Shown here: positions 36,698 through 49,511 of the stretch, in pieces
Numbering within the stretch: position 1 is the stretch's first letter
How the letters are laid out: every line of letters begins with the position of its first letter
Source: Burkholderiales bacterium
GTDB taxonomy: Bacteria > Pseudomonadota > Gammaproteobacteria > Burkholderiales > Burkholderiaceae_E
Reading direction: 5' to 3'
Length of the DNA: 64,000 nt
NCBI GenBank assembly: GCA_026399875.1
Contig: JAPLQF010000022.1
Span: 1-64,000, forward strand
Made by a program: the position numbers and the translations under genes
The notes under the pieces: model-generated
Databases searched by the model: none
The model's input: only the letters and a program-made list of their open reading frames with translations
What the model was told of the DNA's origin: nothing

Positions 36698-38041
36698 ATG
36701 TCCGACGCTGTGCCCCGCTCCCAGAATGATACTGCCGCTCGACCTGCTGCAAGGCTGTCCGGTGTCAAGGGTATGAACGATCTCCTGCCCGAGCAGATGG
36801 AGCGCTGGGAGCGACTCGAGCATGCGGTGGCCGCTTGGGCTCGCAGTTATGGCTATCGGCAGATTCGCACGCCGATCGTCGAGCCGACTGCGCTTTTCAA
36901 GCGCGGCATCGGTGAAGTCACCGATATCGTCGAGAAGGAGATGTACTCCTTCGAAGACTCGCTTAATGGTGAACATCTGACCTTGCGACCGGAGAACACC
37001 GCCGGTGTCGTGCGGGCGGTGATCGAGCACAACCTGCTCTATGACGGGCCGCGCCGGCTCTGGTACACAGGGCCGATGTTTCGTCACGAACGTCCGCAGC
37101 GAGGCCGCTATCGGCAGTTCCATCAGATCGGTATCGAAGCGCTCGGGTTTGCGGGTCCTGATATCGACGCCGAGGTCATCGCCATGAGCCAGCGTCTCTG
37201 GGATGATCTCGACCTCACCGATGTCCGTCTCGAACTCAACAGCATTGGTGATGCAAGCGAGCGTCTGGCCCACCGCGCTGCACTGATCGCCTATTTCGAA
37301 GCCAGTGCGACCCTGCTCGACGACGATGCGCGTCGTCGGCTGCACAGCAATCCGCTGCGCATTCTCGATACCAAAAATCCGTCGATGCAGGCCTTGGTCG
37401 AGGCGGCGCCGCGGCTGTCCGACTATCTGGGTGATGAATCGCGGGCGCACTTCGAGGGGGTGCAGGCGCTGCTGCGCTCGATTGGCATCCCGTTCAAAAT
37501 CAACCCGCGTCTGGTTCGTGGTCTCGATTACTACAACCGGACGGTTTTCGAATGGGTCACCGATCGGCTCGGTGCTCAGGGCACGGTCTGCGGTGGTGGG
37601 CGTTATGACCCGCTGATCGGTATGCTTGGCGGCAAGCCCGCGCCTGCCTGCGGCTTTGCCATCGGGGTGGAGCGACTGCTCGACCTCATGAGCCAGTCGA
37701 GCCAGAGTGATCAGGGCCCGAGTTGCGATGTCTATGTGGTGTATCAGGGTGACGCGGCGAGCATGAGTGCATTCAGCGTCGCCGAAGGGCTTCGCAGTGC
37801 CGGGCTCGATGTCGTGCTCAATGCCGGCGGTGGGAGCTTCAAGTCGCAATTCAAGCGTGCCGATGCCAGTGGCGCCGAGTTCGCCGTGGTGATCGGCGAG
37901 GATGAAGCCGCCAATCGGACCGCGACCGTCAAGGCCCTGCGCAGTGCGGGTGGCGAGCGGGCGGCAGGTCAGCAACATTCGGTGGCGCTCGATACGCTGG
38001 CCGACTATCTGGTCGATGCGCTCGTTGCCACAGGCGACTGA
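36698..38041 (+). CDS. hisS: Histidyl-tRNA synthetase
   Basis: 447-residue class II synthetase. Motif 1 is around [21 protein letters not shown]. Motif 2 is [20 protein letters not shown]. The histidine-specific peptide is [13 protein letters not shown], and motif 3 is [10 protein letters not shown]. The C-terminal anticodon-binding domain covers about residues 345-447. The frame is open upstream into ispG, but the ATG at 36698 fits the usual N-terminus ([14 protein letters not shown] follows 22 residues in). Confidence 0.98.
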   Translation: MSDAVPRSQNDTAARPAARLSGVKGMNDLLPEQMERWERLEHAVAAWARSYGYRQIRTPIVEPTALFKRGIGEVTDIVEKEMYSFEDSLNGEHLTLRPENTAGVVRAVIEHNLLYDGPRRLWYTGPMFRHERPQRGRYRQFHQIGIEALGFAGPDIDAEVIAMSQRLWDDLDLTDVRLELNSIGDASERLAHRAALIAYFEASATLLDDDARRRLHSNPLRILDTKNPSMQALVEAAPRLSDYLGDESRAHFEGVQALLRSIGIPFKINPRLVRGLDYYNRTVFEWVTDRLGAQGTVCGGGRYDPLIGMLGGKPAPACGFAIGVERLLDLMSQSSQSDQGPSCDVYVVYQGDAASMSAFSVAEGLRSAGLDVVLNAGGGSFKSQFKRADASGAEFAVVIGEDEAANRTATVKALRSAGGERAAGQQHSVALDTLADYLVDALVATGD

Positions 38042-38076
38042 GTTCGACCGCATCACGATTTATTTACGGAAATTCC

Positions 38077-38709
38077 ATGGCCTACGATCTAGAGGAACAG
38101 GACCAGCTCGACGCCTTCAAGGCGTACTGGAAGAAATACGGCAATACAGTGCTCACCGTAATAACCGTCCTGCTGCTCGCAGTCGCCGGCTGGCGCGGCT
38201 GGGGATGGTGGCAGCAGAAGCAGGCGGTCGAAGCATCAGCGGCCTACGAGCAGTTGCGCCAGGCGGTGCAACTCAAGGATATTGCCAAGGTCAAGGCGGC
38301 ATCAGGACAGATTTTCGAGCAGTACCCGCGCACCATCTACGGGTCGATGGCGGCGCTTGTTGCAGCGCGTGCCTATTACGATGCCGGTGATATCAAGGCG
38401 GCAAAGGCGCCGCTGCAATGGGCGATCGACACGGCGGTCGAGCCCGCACACCGGATGCTTGCCCGATTGCGCCTGGCGGGTCTGCTGCTGGACGAAAAGG
38501 CCTACGATGAAGGCCTGGCGCTGCTGAGTGTTCCCGATGCAGGGTCTTTCGCCGGGCTCTTCGCCGATCGGCGTGGCGATCTTCTTCTCGCACAGGGAAA
38601 GCGCGACGAGGCTAAAGCTGCTTTTGTTGATTCGCTCGCCCGCCTTGATCGGGGCAGCGCAATGCGATCGATCGTTCAGATGAAGCTCGACGCGCTCGGA
38701 GGCGCTTGA
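38077..38709 (+). CDS. yfgM: YfgM-type ancillary SecYEG translocon subunit
   Basis: 210 residues. A single N-terminal membrane anchor (TVLTVITVLLLAVAGWRGWGWW, about residues 25-45) follows YDLEEQDQLDAFKAYWKKYG, the signature start of the YfgM family. The rest is a periplasmic TPR-like domain with repeats such as AALVAARAYYDAGDIKAAKA. YfgM binds SecYEG and periplasmic chaperones such as PpiD. Position hisS-yfgM-bamB-der is conserved across Beta- and Gammaproteobacteria. Confidence 0.95.
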   Translation: MAYDLEEQDQLDAFKAYWKKYGNTVLTVITVLLLAVAGWRGWGWWQQKQAVEASAAYEQLRQAVQLKDIAKVKAASGQIFEQYPRTIYGSMAALVAARAYYDAGDIKAAKAPLQWAIDTAVEPAHRMLARLRLAGLLLDEKAYDEGLALLSVPDAGSFAGLFADRRGDLLLAQGKRDEAKAAFVDSLARLDRGSAMRSIVQMKLDALGGA

Positions 38710-38710
38710 G

Positions 38711-39850
38711 ATGCGCGAGCGTCTGTTCATGAGTCGATCCAGGCGCATCGCTGTGCTTGCGGCCGCACTCGTGCTTGCGGGCTGCTTCGGCTCGTCTCGC
38801 AAACCGCCCGATCCCCTTCCCGCAAGCAGCGGTGGCGTCAGGGTCTCGCAGCTGTGGCGAGTCGCGCTCGACGGTGACTCCGGTATCGGTTTTGCGCCGG
38901 TGGCCATTGGTGACAGTGTCTGGGCAGCCTCCAGAAAGGGCGTGCTGACCCGCGTCGATATCGACACCGGCCGGGAGCGCTGGCGTACCCTCACCGGGAA
39001 GACGCTGACCGCCGGCGTCGGAACCGATGGTCTGGTATCTGTCGTGGCGACGCTTGAAGGCGAAATACTCGCCTACGACGTCGATGGCCAGTTCAAATGG
39101 TCTGCCAGGATCGGCGCTGAAATCGTTACGCCGCCCGCGGTGGCCGATGGCACGGTGCTGCTCAGAACGACCGATAATCGGGTGCTGGCCTTCGACAGCG
39201 ATAACGGCAATCGTCGCTGGACCTTCCAACGACAGAATCCGCCGCTTGTGCTCAGGCAGTCGGGGGGTGTGGCCATGGTGCCTTCATTGGGCTTCATCGG
39301 CATGCCGGGTGGCCGACTGGTGGCGCTCGGCTTATCGAGCGGTTCGCCGCGATGGGATGTGCCGCTGGCTCAACCGCGTGGCGCAACCGAGCTCGAGCGA
39401 ATGGCCGATGTCGTGGGAACGCCGCTGGTTATCGGCCAGGAGCTTTGCGCAGCGACCTACCAGGGTCGAGTCGGTTGCCTTAATGCGGCAAGCGGCGAGC
39501 CGGTCTGGACAAAGAACTTCTCGTCGGCGGTGGGCCTTGACGTCGACAGGCGCGGCGTTGTCTTGCCGGATGCCGACGATATCGTTCATGCCTTCGACCG
39601 CGCCGGGGAACCGGTCTGGCAACAGAAGGGGCTCATGCGCCGGCGACTGTCCGCGCCTCTCATTGCCGCTCGATCGGTCGCGTTTGGCGATTTCCAGGGC
39701 AATGTGCTGTGGCTGTCTCGCGATGACGGCACGCTGTCCGCAGTCAGCACGACCGACGGAAAAGCGATCGTTGCCCCGCCGACAGCAGTCGGTTCGATTC
39801 TGGTGGTCCAGACATCCGGCGGGACGCTTTGTGCGTTCCGGGTCGAGTGA
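38711..39850 (+). CDS. bamB: Outer-membrane assembly lipoprotein BamB
   Basis: 379 residues. Signal plus lipobox VLAGC (Cys about 25) mark it as an outer-membrane lipoprotein. The body is an eight-bladed PQQ-type beta-propeller, with recurrent blades such as [40 protein letters not shown] and [15 protein letters not shown]. BamB scaffolds beta-barrel insertion by BamA. It starts one base after the yfgM stop and its stop overlaps the der start as GTGA. A second ATG six codons inside is possible. Confidence 0.96.
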   Translation: MRERLFMSRSRRIAVLAAALVLAGCFGSSRKPPDPLPASSGGVRVSQLWRVALDGDSGIGFAPVAIGDSVWAASRKGVLTRVDIDTGRERWRTLTGKTLTAGVGTDGLVSVVATLEGEILAYDVDGQFKWSARIGAEIVTPPAVADGTVLLRTTDNRVLAFDSDNGNRRWTFQRQNPPLVLRQSGGVAMVPSLGFIGMPGGRLVALGLSSGSPRWDVPLAQPRGATELERMADVVGTPLVIGQELCAATYQGRVGCLNAASGEPVWTKNFSSAVGLDVDRRGVVLPDADDIVHAFDRAGEPVWQQKGLMRRRLSAPLIAARSVAFGDFQGNVLWLSRDDGTLSAVSTTDGKAIVAPPTAVGSILVVQTSGGTLCAFRVE

Positions 39851-41295
39851 CGCAGGGTAGGGTTCCAACGCCGGTCGTAGCGATCGTCGGTCGACCCAAC
39901 GTTGGCAAGTCGACGCTCTTTAACCGGCTCACCCGCAGTCGAGATGCCCTGGTTCACGACATTCCGGGTCTGACCCGCGATCGTCATTATGGCCAGGGGC
40001 GATATGGTGACCGACGCTTCATCGTGATCGACACTGGCGGCTTTGAGCCGGTCGCGCGCGACGGCATTGCCGCGGAGATGGCCCGACAGGCGCGCCAGGC
40101 GGTCATCGAGGCCGATCTTGTGGTCTTCGTGGTCGACGGGCGTGCCGGCATGGCGGCACGCGACCGGGATATCGCCAATGAGTTGCGCCGTACCGCCGCA
40201 CGGGTATTGCTTGCGGTCAACAAGACCGAGGGCATGGCGCGTGAGCAGACGATTGCCGATTTCTGGTCGCTCGGGCTGGGGCAGCCCTTTGCGATTTCTG
40301 CCGCGCACGGTGATGGCGTTCGAGAACTGATTGAGGACGCCCTGCCTGACCTCGATCAGCCGATCGCCGATGAGCCAGCTTCTGAAGATGTTCGGGCACC
40401 CACTGCCGCCGAGCTTGCGGCACTCGACGCGCAGCCTGCACCAGCCGCAGCAGGCGCGGCCCCGGCTGCTGTGGCAGCCGACCCGCGCGGGCCGCGACGG
40501 GTAAAAGTGGCCGTGGTCGGTCGTCCGAACGCCGGCAAATCGACCTTGGTCAATACCTTGCTCGGCGAGGAGCGGATGATCGCCTTCGATCAGCCTGGCA
40601 CCACTCGCGATGCGGTGGCGATCGATTTCGAACGCAACGGCCGTCCCTACACCCTGATCGACACCGCAGGCATGCGACGGCGCGGCAAGGTGACCGATGT
40701 GATCGAGAAGTTTTCGGTCGTCAAGACCTTGCAGGCGATCGAAGACAGCAATGTCTGCATCCTCCTGCTCGATGCTTCGGAAGATGTCGCCGATCAGGAT
40801 GCGCATATCGCGGGCTATCTTCTCGAAGCGGGCCGCGCGGTTGTCGTTGGCATCAACAAATGGGATCTGGCTGATTCGCATCACCGCGATCGCATCAAGA
40901 TCGAATTTGCCCGCAAACTCGGTTTCCTGTCGTTCGCCCGGATGCATTTCGTCGTGGCCACTGAAGGCCGAGGTGTCGGAGCACTGATGCGATCGGTGGA
41001 CGAGGCGTTTGCGGCGGCGACCGCAAAGCTGTCAACGCCACGGCTGACTCGATCCATGATCGAAGCGGTCGAGCGCCAGCAACCACCCCGTCGCGGCACG
41101 ATCAGACCCAAGCTGCGTTACGCCCATCAGGGCGGACAGAACCCGCCGATCGTCGTCATTCACGGCAACTCCCTCGACAAGGTGCCTGACAGCTACCGGC
41201 GCTATCTCGAGGGATGGTTTCGAGAGCACTTCGAGCTCCAGGGAACGCCTTTGCGGATCGAATTCCGGACTTCGAGCAACCCTTATGCACGCTGA
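39847..41295 (+). CDS. der: Ribosome-assembly GTPase Der (EngA)
   Basis: 482 residues with two consecutive GTPase domains and a C-terminal KH-like domain. G domain 1 has GRPNVGKST and DTGGFE, but its G4 reads VNKTEG, where the usual Asp is replaced by Glu. G domain 2 has [15 protein letters not shown] and NKWD. The linker between them (about residues 172-215) is an Ala/Pro-rich stretch ([16 protein letters not shown]), longer than usual, which accounts for the size above the typical ~450 residues. Der is needed for 50S subunit maturation. The GTG start overlaps the bamB stop. Confidence 0.97.
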   Translation: MTQGRVPTPVVAIVGRPNVGKSTLFNRLTRSRDALVHDIPGLTRDRHYGQGRYGDRRFIVIDTGGFEPVARDGIAAEMARQARQAVIEADLVVFVVDGRAGMAARDRDIANELRRTAARVLLAVNKTEGMAREQTIADFWSLGLGQPFAISAAHGDGVRELIEDALPDLDQPIADEPASEDVRAPTAAELAALDAQPAPAAAGAAPAAVAADPRGPRRVKVAVVGRPNAGKSTLVNTLLGEERMIAFDQPGTTRDAVAIDFERNGRPYTLIDTAGMRRRGKVTDVIEKFSVVKTLQAIEDSNVCILLLDASEDVADQDAHIAGYLLEAGRAVVVGINKWDLADSHHRDRIKIEFARKLGFLSFARMHFVVATEGRGVGALMRSVDEAFAAATAKLSTPRLTRSMIEAVERQQPPRRGTIRPKLRYAHQGGQNPPIVVIHGNSLDKVPDSYRRYLEGWFREHFELQGTPLRIEFRTSSNPYAR

Positions 41296-41438
41296 AGCCG
41301 GCGAATCCTTACCGCCCCTTCGGCTGCTTCGCCCGATAGCCAACGACCGGTCAATTCGTTAGATTCCTGAGGTGAGACTTGCCATCCGACATTTAGCCCC
41401 CACAACCGACAAGACGATCAGGAAGCCCCGGAGCCCCG

Positions 41439-41675
41439 ATGAGCAATAAAGGACAGATGCTGCAAGACCCTTACCTCAATCTGCTTCGCAAGGAGCAGGT
41501 TCCGGTGTCAATCTACCTCGTCAATGGCATCAAGCTGCAGGGCCAGATCGATTCCTTTGATCAGTATGTCGTTCTGCTGCGCAATACCGTGACGCAGATG
41601 GTCTACAAACACGCGATCTCGACCGTGGTTCCGGCCCGGCCGGTCAACTTCCAGGCAGAAGGTACCGAAAGCTGA
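41439..41675 (+). CDS. hfq: RNA chaperone Hfq
   Basis: 78 residues, a complete Sm-like Hfq that pairs small RNAs with mRNAs as a hexamer. The Sm1 motif covers [20 protein letters not shown] and [14 protein letters not shown], with the conserved Phe and Asp. Sm2 has [15 protein letters not shown], including the YKHA signature. The C-terminal tail is short, as in many Betaproteobacteria. A 143-bp spacer after der suggests its own promoter. hflX, hflK and hflC follow as in most proteobacteria. Confidence 0.99.
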   Translation: MSNKGQMLQDPYLNLLRKEQVPVSIYLVNGIKLQGQIDSFDQYVVLLRNTVTQMVYKHAISTVVPARPVNFQAEGTES

Positions 41676-41692
41676 ACAATTCAGATTCCCCT

Positions 41693-42862
41693 GTGTCCCG
41701 GGCATTGCTCATTGGCGTTGCTCTGGGCCGAGAGCGCCGCGACGATTCTTCGCTCGATGAGTTGTGCGCGCTGGCCGAGTCCGCCGGCCATACTGTGTCA
41801 GCCCGACTGATCTGCCATCGTCCGCGGCCCGATCCGAAGCTTTACATCGGCACAGGCAAGGCCGACGAGATTGCAGCGTTGCTTGCCGCAGACGGCACTC
41901 AACTGGTGCTTTTCGATCATGAAATCTCTGCAGTTCAGCAGCGTAATCTTGAGCGCTTGTGGAAAGTTCGGGTACTCGATCGAACCGAACTGATCCTTGA
42001 CATCTTCGGGCAGCGTGCCCGCAGCACCGAAGGCAAGTTGCAGGTCGAACTCGCTCAGTTGCAGCATCAGTCCTCACGGCTGGTCCGTGCCTGGAGTCAC
42101 CTCGAGCGTCAGCGTGGTGGTATCGGCGTTCGTGGCGGGCCTGGCGAAACACAGCTCGAGATGGACCGCCGCATGCTCGGAAACCGGATCAAGCAGGTTC
42201 GTGAGCGATTGGACCGCAGCGAACGCCAGCGCCAGACCCGGCGCAAGTCCCGCGACCGGAACTCGGCTTTCAAGGTGTCTCTGGTGGGCTACACCAATGC
42301 CGGCAAGTCCACCCTGTTCAATGCCTTGACCGGTGCCGGCACATACGCCGCCGATCAGCTCTTTGCCACGCTTGATACCTTGTCCCGAAAGCTGGTGCTG
42401 GGCCCGGATTGCGAAATCGTCCTGTCGGATACCGTCGGTTTCGTGCGCGACCTTCCGCACCAGCTGGTCGAGGCTTTTCGCGCCACGCTCGACGAAACCG
42501 CACAGGCCGATCTGCTGCTTCACGTCGTCGACGCTGCAGCCCCTGACCGGGCAGAGCAGATCGAGCAAGTCCAGCGCGTTCTGGCCGACATCGGCGCCGA
42601 TCGGGTGCCGCAGTGGCTGGTCTGGAACAAGATTGACTCCGCCGGCCTTGAGCCCGATGTCGAGCTCAACGGCTGTGGTACGATCCACCGGCTGTTTCTC
42701 AGCGCCCGTACAGGTGCAGGATTGCCTCTGCTTCGCAGGGCGCTGTCCGCCTCCTCCGGTTCGAGAGGCCTCGAGTCCGGCGTTCCCTTTCCCGATGTTT
42801 CGATCAACCCCAACGGCCTGCCAGATGTGGATCCGAATTCGCGCATTGTTGTCGCTCAATGA
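41693..42862 (+). CDS. hflX: Ribosome-rescue GTPase HflX
   Basis: 389 residues. The N-terminal HflX domain contains DPKLYIGTGKADEIAALL and the family motif RTELILDIFGQRARSTEGKL. A glycine-rich GGIGVRGGPGETQLE follows, then the G domain with VSLVGYTNAGKSTL, SDTVGFVRDLP and the G4 WNKID. HflX splits stalled 70S ribosomes under stress. The start is GTG, 17 bases after the hfq stop. Confidence 0.98.
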   Translation: MSRALLIGVALGRERRDDSSLDELCALAESAGHTVSARLICHRPRPDPKLYIGTGKADEIAALLAADGTQLVLFDHEISAVQQRNLERLWKVRVLDRTELILDIFGQRARSTEGKLQVELAQLQHQSSRLVRAWSHLERQRGGIGVRGGPGETQLEMDRRMLGNRIKQVRERLDRSERQRQTRRKSRDRNSAFKVSLVGYTNAGKSTLFNALTGAGTYAADQLFATLDTLSRKLVLGPDCEIVLSDTVGFVRDLPHQLVEAFRATLDETAQADLLLHVVDAAAPDRAEQIEQVQRVLADIGADRVPQWLVWNKIDSAGLEPDVELNGCGTIHRLFLSARTGAGLPLLRRALSASSGSRGLESGVPFPDVSINPNGLPDVDPNSRIVVAQ

Positions 42863-44123
42863 TCCGGGCTGGGGCCGCAGTGGCTCATCCGGTCAGGACG
42901 ATCAGCGTCCCCGTCAGCAACGCCCGGGTGGCGGCAGTGACGGCCCCCCGGACCTTGATGAACTCTGGCGAGACTTCAATCGCCGTTTGAACCGAGTGTT
43001 CACCAAGGGCGGTGGTGGTGGCGAGCCGCCGCGAGATGGCGGTGGTCAATCCGGTCCGTCTTTGCGTGGTGCGGGCACCGGCCTCGGACTGCTGCTTGGA
43101 GCCGGCTTTCTGCTCTGGCTGGGCAGCGGGTTCTACATCGTTCAGGAAGGGCAGGCTGCTGCTGTGCTGCGCTTTGGCGAATTCCGCTACATGGTCGAAA
43201 CTGCAGGCTTCAAATGGCATATGCCTTACCCGATCGAGACCGTCGAGCCGGTTGACGTTCAACGTCTGCGCCAGGTCGAAGTCGGCTATCGGACCAACGT
43301 CAAGAACAAGGTCGCCCGCGAATCGCTGATCCTGACCGGCGACCAGGCCATTGTCGATCTGCAGTTTGCGGTTCAGTATCGGATCACCGATCCCAAGGCC
43401 TTCCTCTTCAACAACAATACCGGCGGCGCGCCCGAAGAGATCGTCCGTCAGTCCGCCGAAACCGCGGTGCGCGAGGTGGTCGGGCGAATGGGTATCGATC
43501 AGGTGCTCTACGAAGAGAAAGAGCAGGTCGCCAAGGATGCGCTCAAGCTGATGCAGTCGATTGCCGATCGCTACAAGGCGGGTATCGGCATCGTCGATGT
43601 GACCATCCAGCAGGCTCAGCCTCCTGAGCAGGTCCAGGCGGCTTTTGAGGATGCCAACAAGGCTGCCCAGGACCGTGAGCGTCTGATCAACGAAGGCCGA
43701 GCCTATGCCAACGATGTGATCCCTAAGGCTCGTGGTACCGCCGGACGTCTGCAGCAGGAAGCCGAAGGTTACAAACAGCGCGTCATCGCGTCGGCCGAGG
43801 GTGATTCGTCGCGGTTCAAGCAGGTCCTTGCCGAGTACAGCAAGGCGCCACAAGTCACGCGGGAACGGCTCTACCTTGACACCATGCAGCAGATTTTCGC
43901 CAACACCAGCAAGGTCTACATCGACTCCCGTGCAAACGGTAACCTGATGTACTTGCCTCTGGACAAGCTGGTGCAGCAGGCTGCCTCGGCAGAAGCGGCT
44001 CGAGCTGTGGCGCCGGCATCGCCGGCGAGTTCGCCTGAGCAGCCCCGAGGTGAAAACCCCACTATGCCGCCCGCCATGTCGCGTGACGGCCTGCGCGGCC
44101 GCGAACGCGATGCCGGCCGCTGA
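42849..44123 (+). CDS. hflK: FtsH modulator HflK (SPFH protein)
   Basis: About 424 residues. A Gly/Pro-rich cytoplasmic N-terminus with PDLDELWRDFNRRLN precedes one membrane segment (LGLLLGAGFLLWLGSGFYIV) and the SPFH/band-7 domain (VQEGQAAAVLRFGEF onward). Long helical regions, including EGRAYANDVIPKARGTAGRL, follow. HflK and HflC form a cage around the FtsH protease. The best start is TTG at 42849, giving SLNDPGWGR as in relatives and overlapping hflX by 14 bases. Confidence 0.95.
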   Translation: MSLNDPGWGRSGSSGQDDQRPRQQRPGGGSDGPPDLDELWRDFNRRLNRVFTKGGGGGEPPRDGGGQSGPSLRGAGTGLGLLLGAGFLLWLGSGFYIVQEGQAAAVLRFGEFRYMVETAGFKWHMPYPIETVEPVDVQRLRQVEVGYRTNVKNKVARESLILTGDQAIVDLQFAVQYRITDPKAFLFNNNTGGAPEEIVRQSAETAVREVVGRMGIDQVLYEEKEQVAKDALKLMQSIADRYKAGIGIVDVTIQQAQPPEQVQAAFEDANKAAQDRERLINEGRAYANDVIPKARGTAGRLQQEAEGYKQRVIASAEGDSSRFKQVLAEYSKAPQVTRERLYLDTMQQIFANTSKVYIDSRANGNLMYLPLDKLVQQAASAEAARAVAPASPASSPEQPRGENPTMPPAMSRDGLRGRERDAGR

Positions 44124-44147
44124 TCGAGTCGCTGACGAAAGCCAATC

Positions 44148-45050
44148 ATGAACCGACTCGCCTCCATCCTTCTCGGCCTCCTTGTTGCGCTGGGCCTCGC
44201 TTCGACGATGTTTTTCGTCGTTGATCAGCGTCAGTACGCCGTGGTTTTTGCCCTCGGTGAAATCAAGGAAGTGGTCTCCCGTCCCGGTCTGCACTTCAAA
44301 CTGCCGCCGCCCTTCCAGAACGTGCAGTATTTCGACAACCGCATCCTCACTATCGATACCGCCGACGTCGATCGATTCATCACGTCCGAAAAGCTCAATG
44401 TCCAGATCGACACCTTCGTAAAATGGCGCATTGCCGATCCGCGCCAGTTTTACGTGTCGGTCGGCGGCAGCGAACTGATTGCCAGCGATCGGCTGCAGCG
44501 CAGTCTTCGCGACTCACTCAATAACGAGGTCGCGAAAAAGACCGTCACCGATGTCATTTCTGGCAAGCGTCAGGAGTTGCTCGATTCGGTTCGGGCCAAG
44601 ATGAACGAAGACGCCAAGCAGATTGGCGCAGAGGTGATTGATGTGCGCCTCAAGCGGGTCGATTTCGCCCCTGAGGTCTCGGAGCGCGTCTTCGATCGGA
44701 TGCAGTCCGAGCGCAAGCGTGTCGCCAATGAGCGGCGTGCCACCGGCGCGGCCGAGTCCGAGAAAATTCGGGCCGATGCCGATCGTCAGCGAGACGTGCT
44801 GATCGCAGAGGCCTATCGGGATGCTCAGCAGGTCAAGGGCGAGGGCGACGCCAAGGCCTCGGCACTCTTTGCCGATGCCTTCGGCAGGAATCCCGAGTTC
44901 GCCGGCTTCTATCGAAGTCTCGAGGCCTATCGCAACAGCTTCCGTGGTCGAGGCTCGGATGTGATGGTGCTTGACCCGTCGTCGGACTTCTTCCGTTACT
45001 TCCGCGCACCAGGCGGCCAGTCTGCAGCGCCTGCGGCGCGGGCGAAGTAG
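44148..45050 (+). CDS. hflC: FtsH modulator HflC (SPFH protein)
   Basis: 300 residues. The N-terminal anchor [20 protein letters not shown] is followed by the SPFH domain ([23 protein letters not shown]). The helical region holds [20 protein letters not shown] and the late signature [20 protein letters not shown]. It is the partner of HflK in the FtsH-HflKC complex and lies 24 bases downstream of hflK. Confidence 0.97.
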   Translation: MNRLASILLGLLVALGLASTMFFVVDQRQYAVVFALGEIKEVVSRPGLHFKLPPPFQNVQYFDNRILTIDTADVDRFITSEKLNVQIDTFVKWRIADPRQFYVSVGGSELIASDRLQRSLRDSLNNEVAKKTVTDVISGKRQELLDSVRAKMNEDAKQIGAEVIDVRLKRVDFAPEVSERVFDRMQSERKRVANERRATGAAESEKIRADADRQRDVLIAEAYRDAQQVKGEGDAKASALFADAFGRNPEFAGFYRSLEAYRNSFRGRGSDVMVLDPSSDFFRYFRAPGGQSAAPAARAK

Positions 45051-45061
45051 GCAAGCAATTG

Positions 45062-45238
45062 ATGTTGCTGTCTGCTTTGGGCATGGTGCTCCTGATCGAA
45101 GGCTTGATGCCGCTTGCTTTCCCGGCCGGATGGCGGGCAGCGATGCAGCGCATGGCCGGATTGCGCGACGGCCAGCTCCGTTTCACGGGTCTGGTGGCCT
45201 CGGCGGCCGGTGTGCTGCTGCTGGCAATCGCCGGCTGA
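45062..45238 (+). CDS. DUF2065 (YjeT-like) small membrane protein
   Basis: 58 residues, translated directly from the sequence: [20 protein letters not shown] at the start and a second hydrophobic helix [15 protein letters not shown] at the end, joined by [16 protein letters not shown]. Size, two-helix layout and position between hflC and hisZ/purA match the DUF2065/YjeT family of unknown function. It begins 12 bases after the hflC stop. Confidence 0.93.
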   Translation: MLLSALGMVLLIEGLMPLAFPAGWRAAMQRMAGLRDGQLRFTGLVASAAGVLLLAIAG

Positions 45239-45264
45239 GCAGTTTCATCTCCAAGGCCCGGTTC

Positions 45265-47741
<2,477 letters not shown>

Positions 47742-47748
47742 GACTGCT

Positions 47749-48267
47749 GTGTCCACTCCTGATCTGCATGTCACCTGGGCCCAATACCATCTGCTGATCG
47801 AGCGGCTCGCGGTGCAGGTGCATGAATCTGGCTGGCGGTTTGATGCCATCGTGTGTCTGGCTCGCGGCGGTCTTCGGGTCGGGGATGTTCTGTCGCGATT
47901 GTTCGAATCTCCGCTGGGCGTGCTCTTTACCAGTTCCTACCGCGATGGTGCCGGCACGGAGCAGAGTTCGCTGCGTATCGCCGACGCCCTGAGCAGTGCC
48001 AGCCCTCTGCCGGGGCCCAGATGGCTGCTGGTCGATGACATGGTCGATTCCGGCGCGACATTCGCACAGGTTCTGCCTGTGCTCAAAGCGCGTCACCCCC
48101 ATGTCTCCGAGATCCGATCCGCTGTGCTCTGGGGCAAGGGCCATTCGGTCATGAGGCCGGATTATGTGGTCGAGGATCTCCCGCACAATCCCTGGATTCA
48201 TCAGCCCTTCGAGCGCTACGACACCATGAATTTCGAAGACCTCAAGCGCAGTTGGACTGATCGTTGA
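47749..48267 (+). CDS. Purine-type phosphoribosyltransferase family protein
   Basis: 172 residues with a GTG start. The PRPP-binding motif is LLVDDMVDSGATF, and CLARGGLRVGDVLSRLF resembles the N-terminal PRPP loop. These define a type I phosphoribosyltransferase similar to the xanthine/hypoxanthine group. It sits 7 bases after purA, as in many Burkholderiales, so a purine-salvage role is likely. The exact base used is not known. Confidence 0.9.
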   Translation: MSTPDLHVTWAQYHLLIERLAVQVHESGWRFDAIVCLARGGLRVGDVLSRLFESPLGVLFTSSYRDGAGTEQSSLRIADALSSASPLPGPRWLLVDDMVDSGATFAQVLPVLKARHPHVSEIRSAVLWGKGHSVMRPDYVVEDLPHNPWIHQPFERYDTMNFEDLKRSWTDR

Positions 48268-48492
48268 TCGGCGGATCCGACTCAGAGCATTGATCTGGTG
48301 CAGGCTCCGGCACCGCAGTGGCGCGCCAAAGGAAACCGTGTGCGCGGCGTCCATGCGATGCAGATCCTCTCGGATGAGCTTGGTCTGCCTGCGTTCGAGT
48401 GCACGAATGAGGGTTCCTCTTTCATCGAGCACCTGCTTTGACGGCAGCGCCGGGTTGCCCGGTGCGATCGAAGCAACTAGGTCGTTCGCTGC

Positions 48493-49421
48493 TTGATCAG
48501 CTCGCATCTGAGCCAGATGGCCGGGCGAGGCTTGCGAAACGGCCTGCTGCGTCTGATCGACACCCGCTGGTCGGCAAGCTTGCTGGGCATCCTCTTTGGC
48601 GCAGTTACGCAAAGCACCAATGCGGTCACCTTCATCGTGACCAGCATGGTGACCGCCAATCTGGTGCAAGTGCGCGCAGTCATGCCGGTCGTGGTCTGGG
48701 CCAAGCTTGGTACCGGGGTTCTGGTGTTTCTGAGCACCCTGAACATCCGTCCCTTCATCCTGTCGCTGTTGGGGCTGATCGGCCTCGCCTATTTTCTCAA
48801 TATCGAGAAGTCGACCCGGTATCGGCATGTCGCAGCGGCATTGCTTGGGGTCGCATTGCTCTTTCTCGGGCTCGATCTGGTCAAGGAAGCGGCGTCGCCG
48901 ATGGGGCGCAAGCCCCGGTGTCTCGGGAACGCATCTCCCAGGACCGATTGCATGCTGCCAACCTGAAAGTCACCGCCGAAATCGACGAGTTTCTCGCTGA
49001 GCTGTTGAACAGGGCGGCAGATCGTGACGTGATGGATCGCATCCTGAACTTCAGGGCCAGAAATCGTCTACTGGCAGATCTGCAGCGAAGCATTCATGAA
49101 CTCGATCCCTTGCTCAGGACCTTGCTTGCGAATGACGAGGTTGCGAAGCTGGCGCGCTCCATCACAGATTCGCTCGACTTCACACTTTTGTCGCTGCTCG
49201 ATGCAATCAGGAGCGAGGACGGGCAAGACTGCGACCTCTTCCTGCAGATGACTGCCGACAATTCAGGTGTGATGGAACATGTTCGTCAGGATTATCTGGC
49301 CAGAGGTCATGAACTCTCGCCGCAGTTGCATGAGGTGCTCTTCAGCCTCACCAGTCTGTTCGAATGCATCATCTGGCTGCTCAGGCAGTACTGCGGGCTT
49401 GTTCAGATGAAGCAGGCTTGA
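48493..49421 (+). pseudogene. Decayed Na/Pi cotransporter (NptA/YjbB-like) remnant
   Basis: In frame from about 48481 to 48966, MAGRGLRNGLLRLID, FGAVTQSTNAVTFIVTSMV and LGVALLFLGLDLVKEAA match the first membrane repeat of Na/Pi cotransporters, but the first ~20 residues of the family are missing. In a different frame from about 48940 to 49421, AANLKVTAEIDEFLAELL up to LFECIIWLLRQYCGL resembles the C-terminal PhoU-like helical domain. The second membrane repeat (~150 residues) is absent. A 5' truncation, internal deletion and frameshift therefore make this a likely pseudogene. The preceding 225 bp (48268-48492) hold no recognisable gene. Confidence 0.75.
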
Positions 49422-49511
49422 TCACGCGATATCCGGCGAGCCGACTGATCCATTGGCCATTCTTCAGGCCGATGAGTCGAAGTGTCATTCGCTCGGGGCT
49501 GCAAGGCCAGG

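Noticed and set aside
36521-38056. A 511-codon minus-strand open frame opposite hisS
   Set aside because: Shadow of the histidyl-tRNA synthetase gene, whose class II motifs are complete.
42885-44294. A 469-codon minus-strand open frame opposite hflK
   Set aside because: Antisense to a clear SPFH-family gene with no protein-family features of its own.
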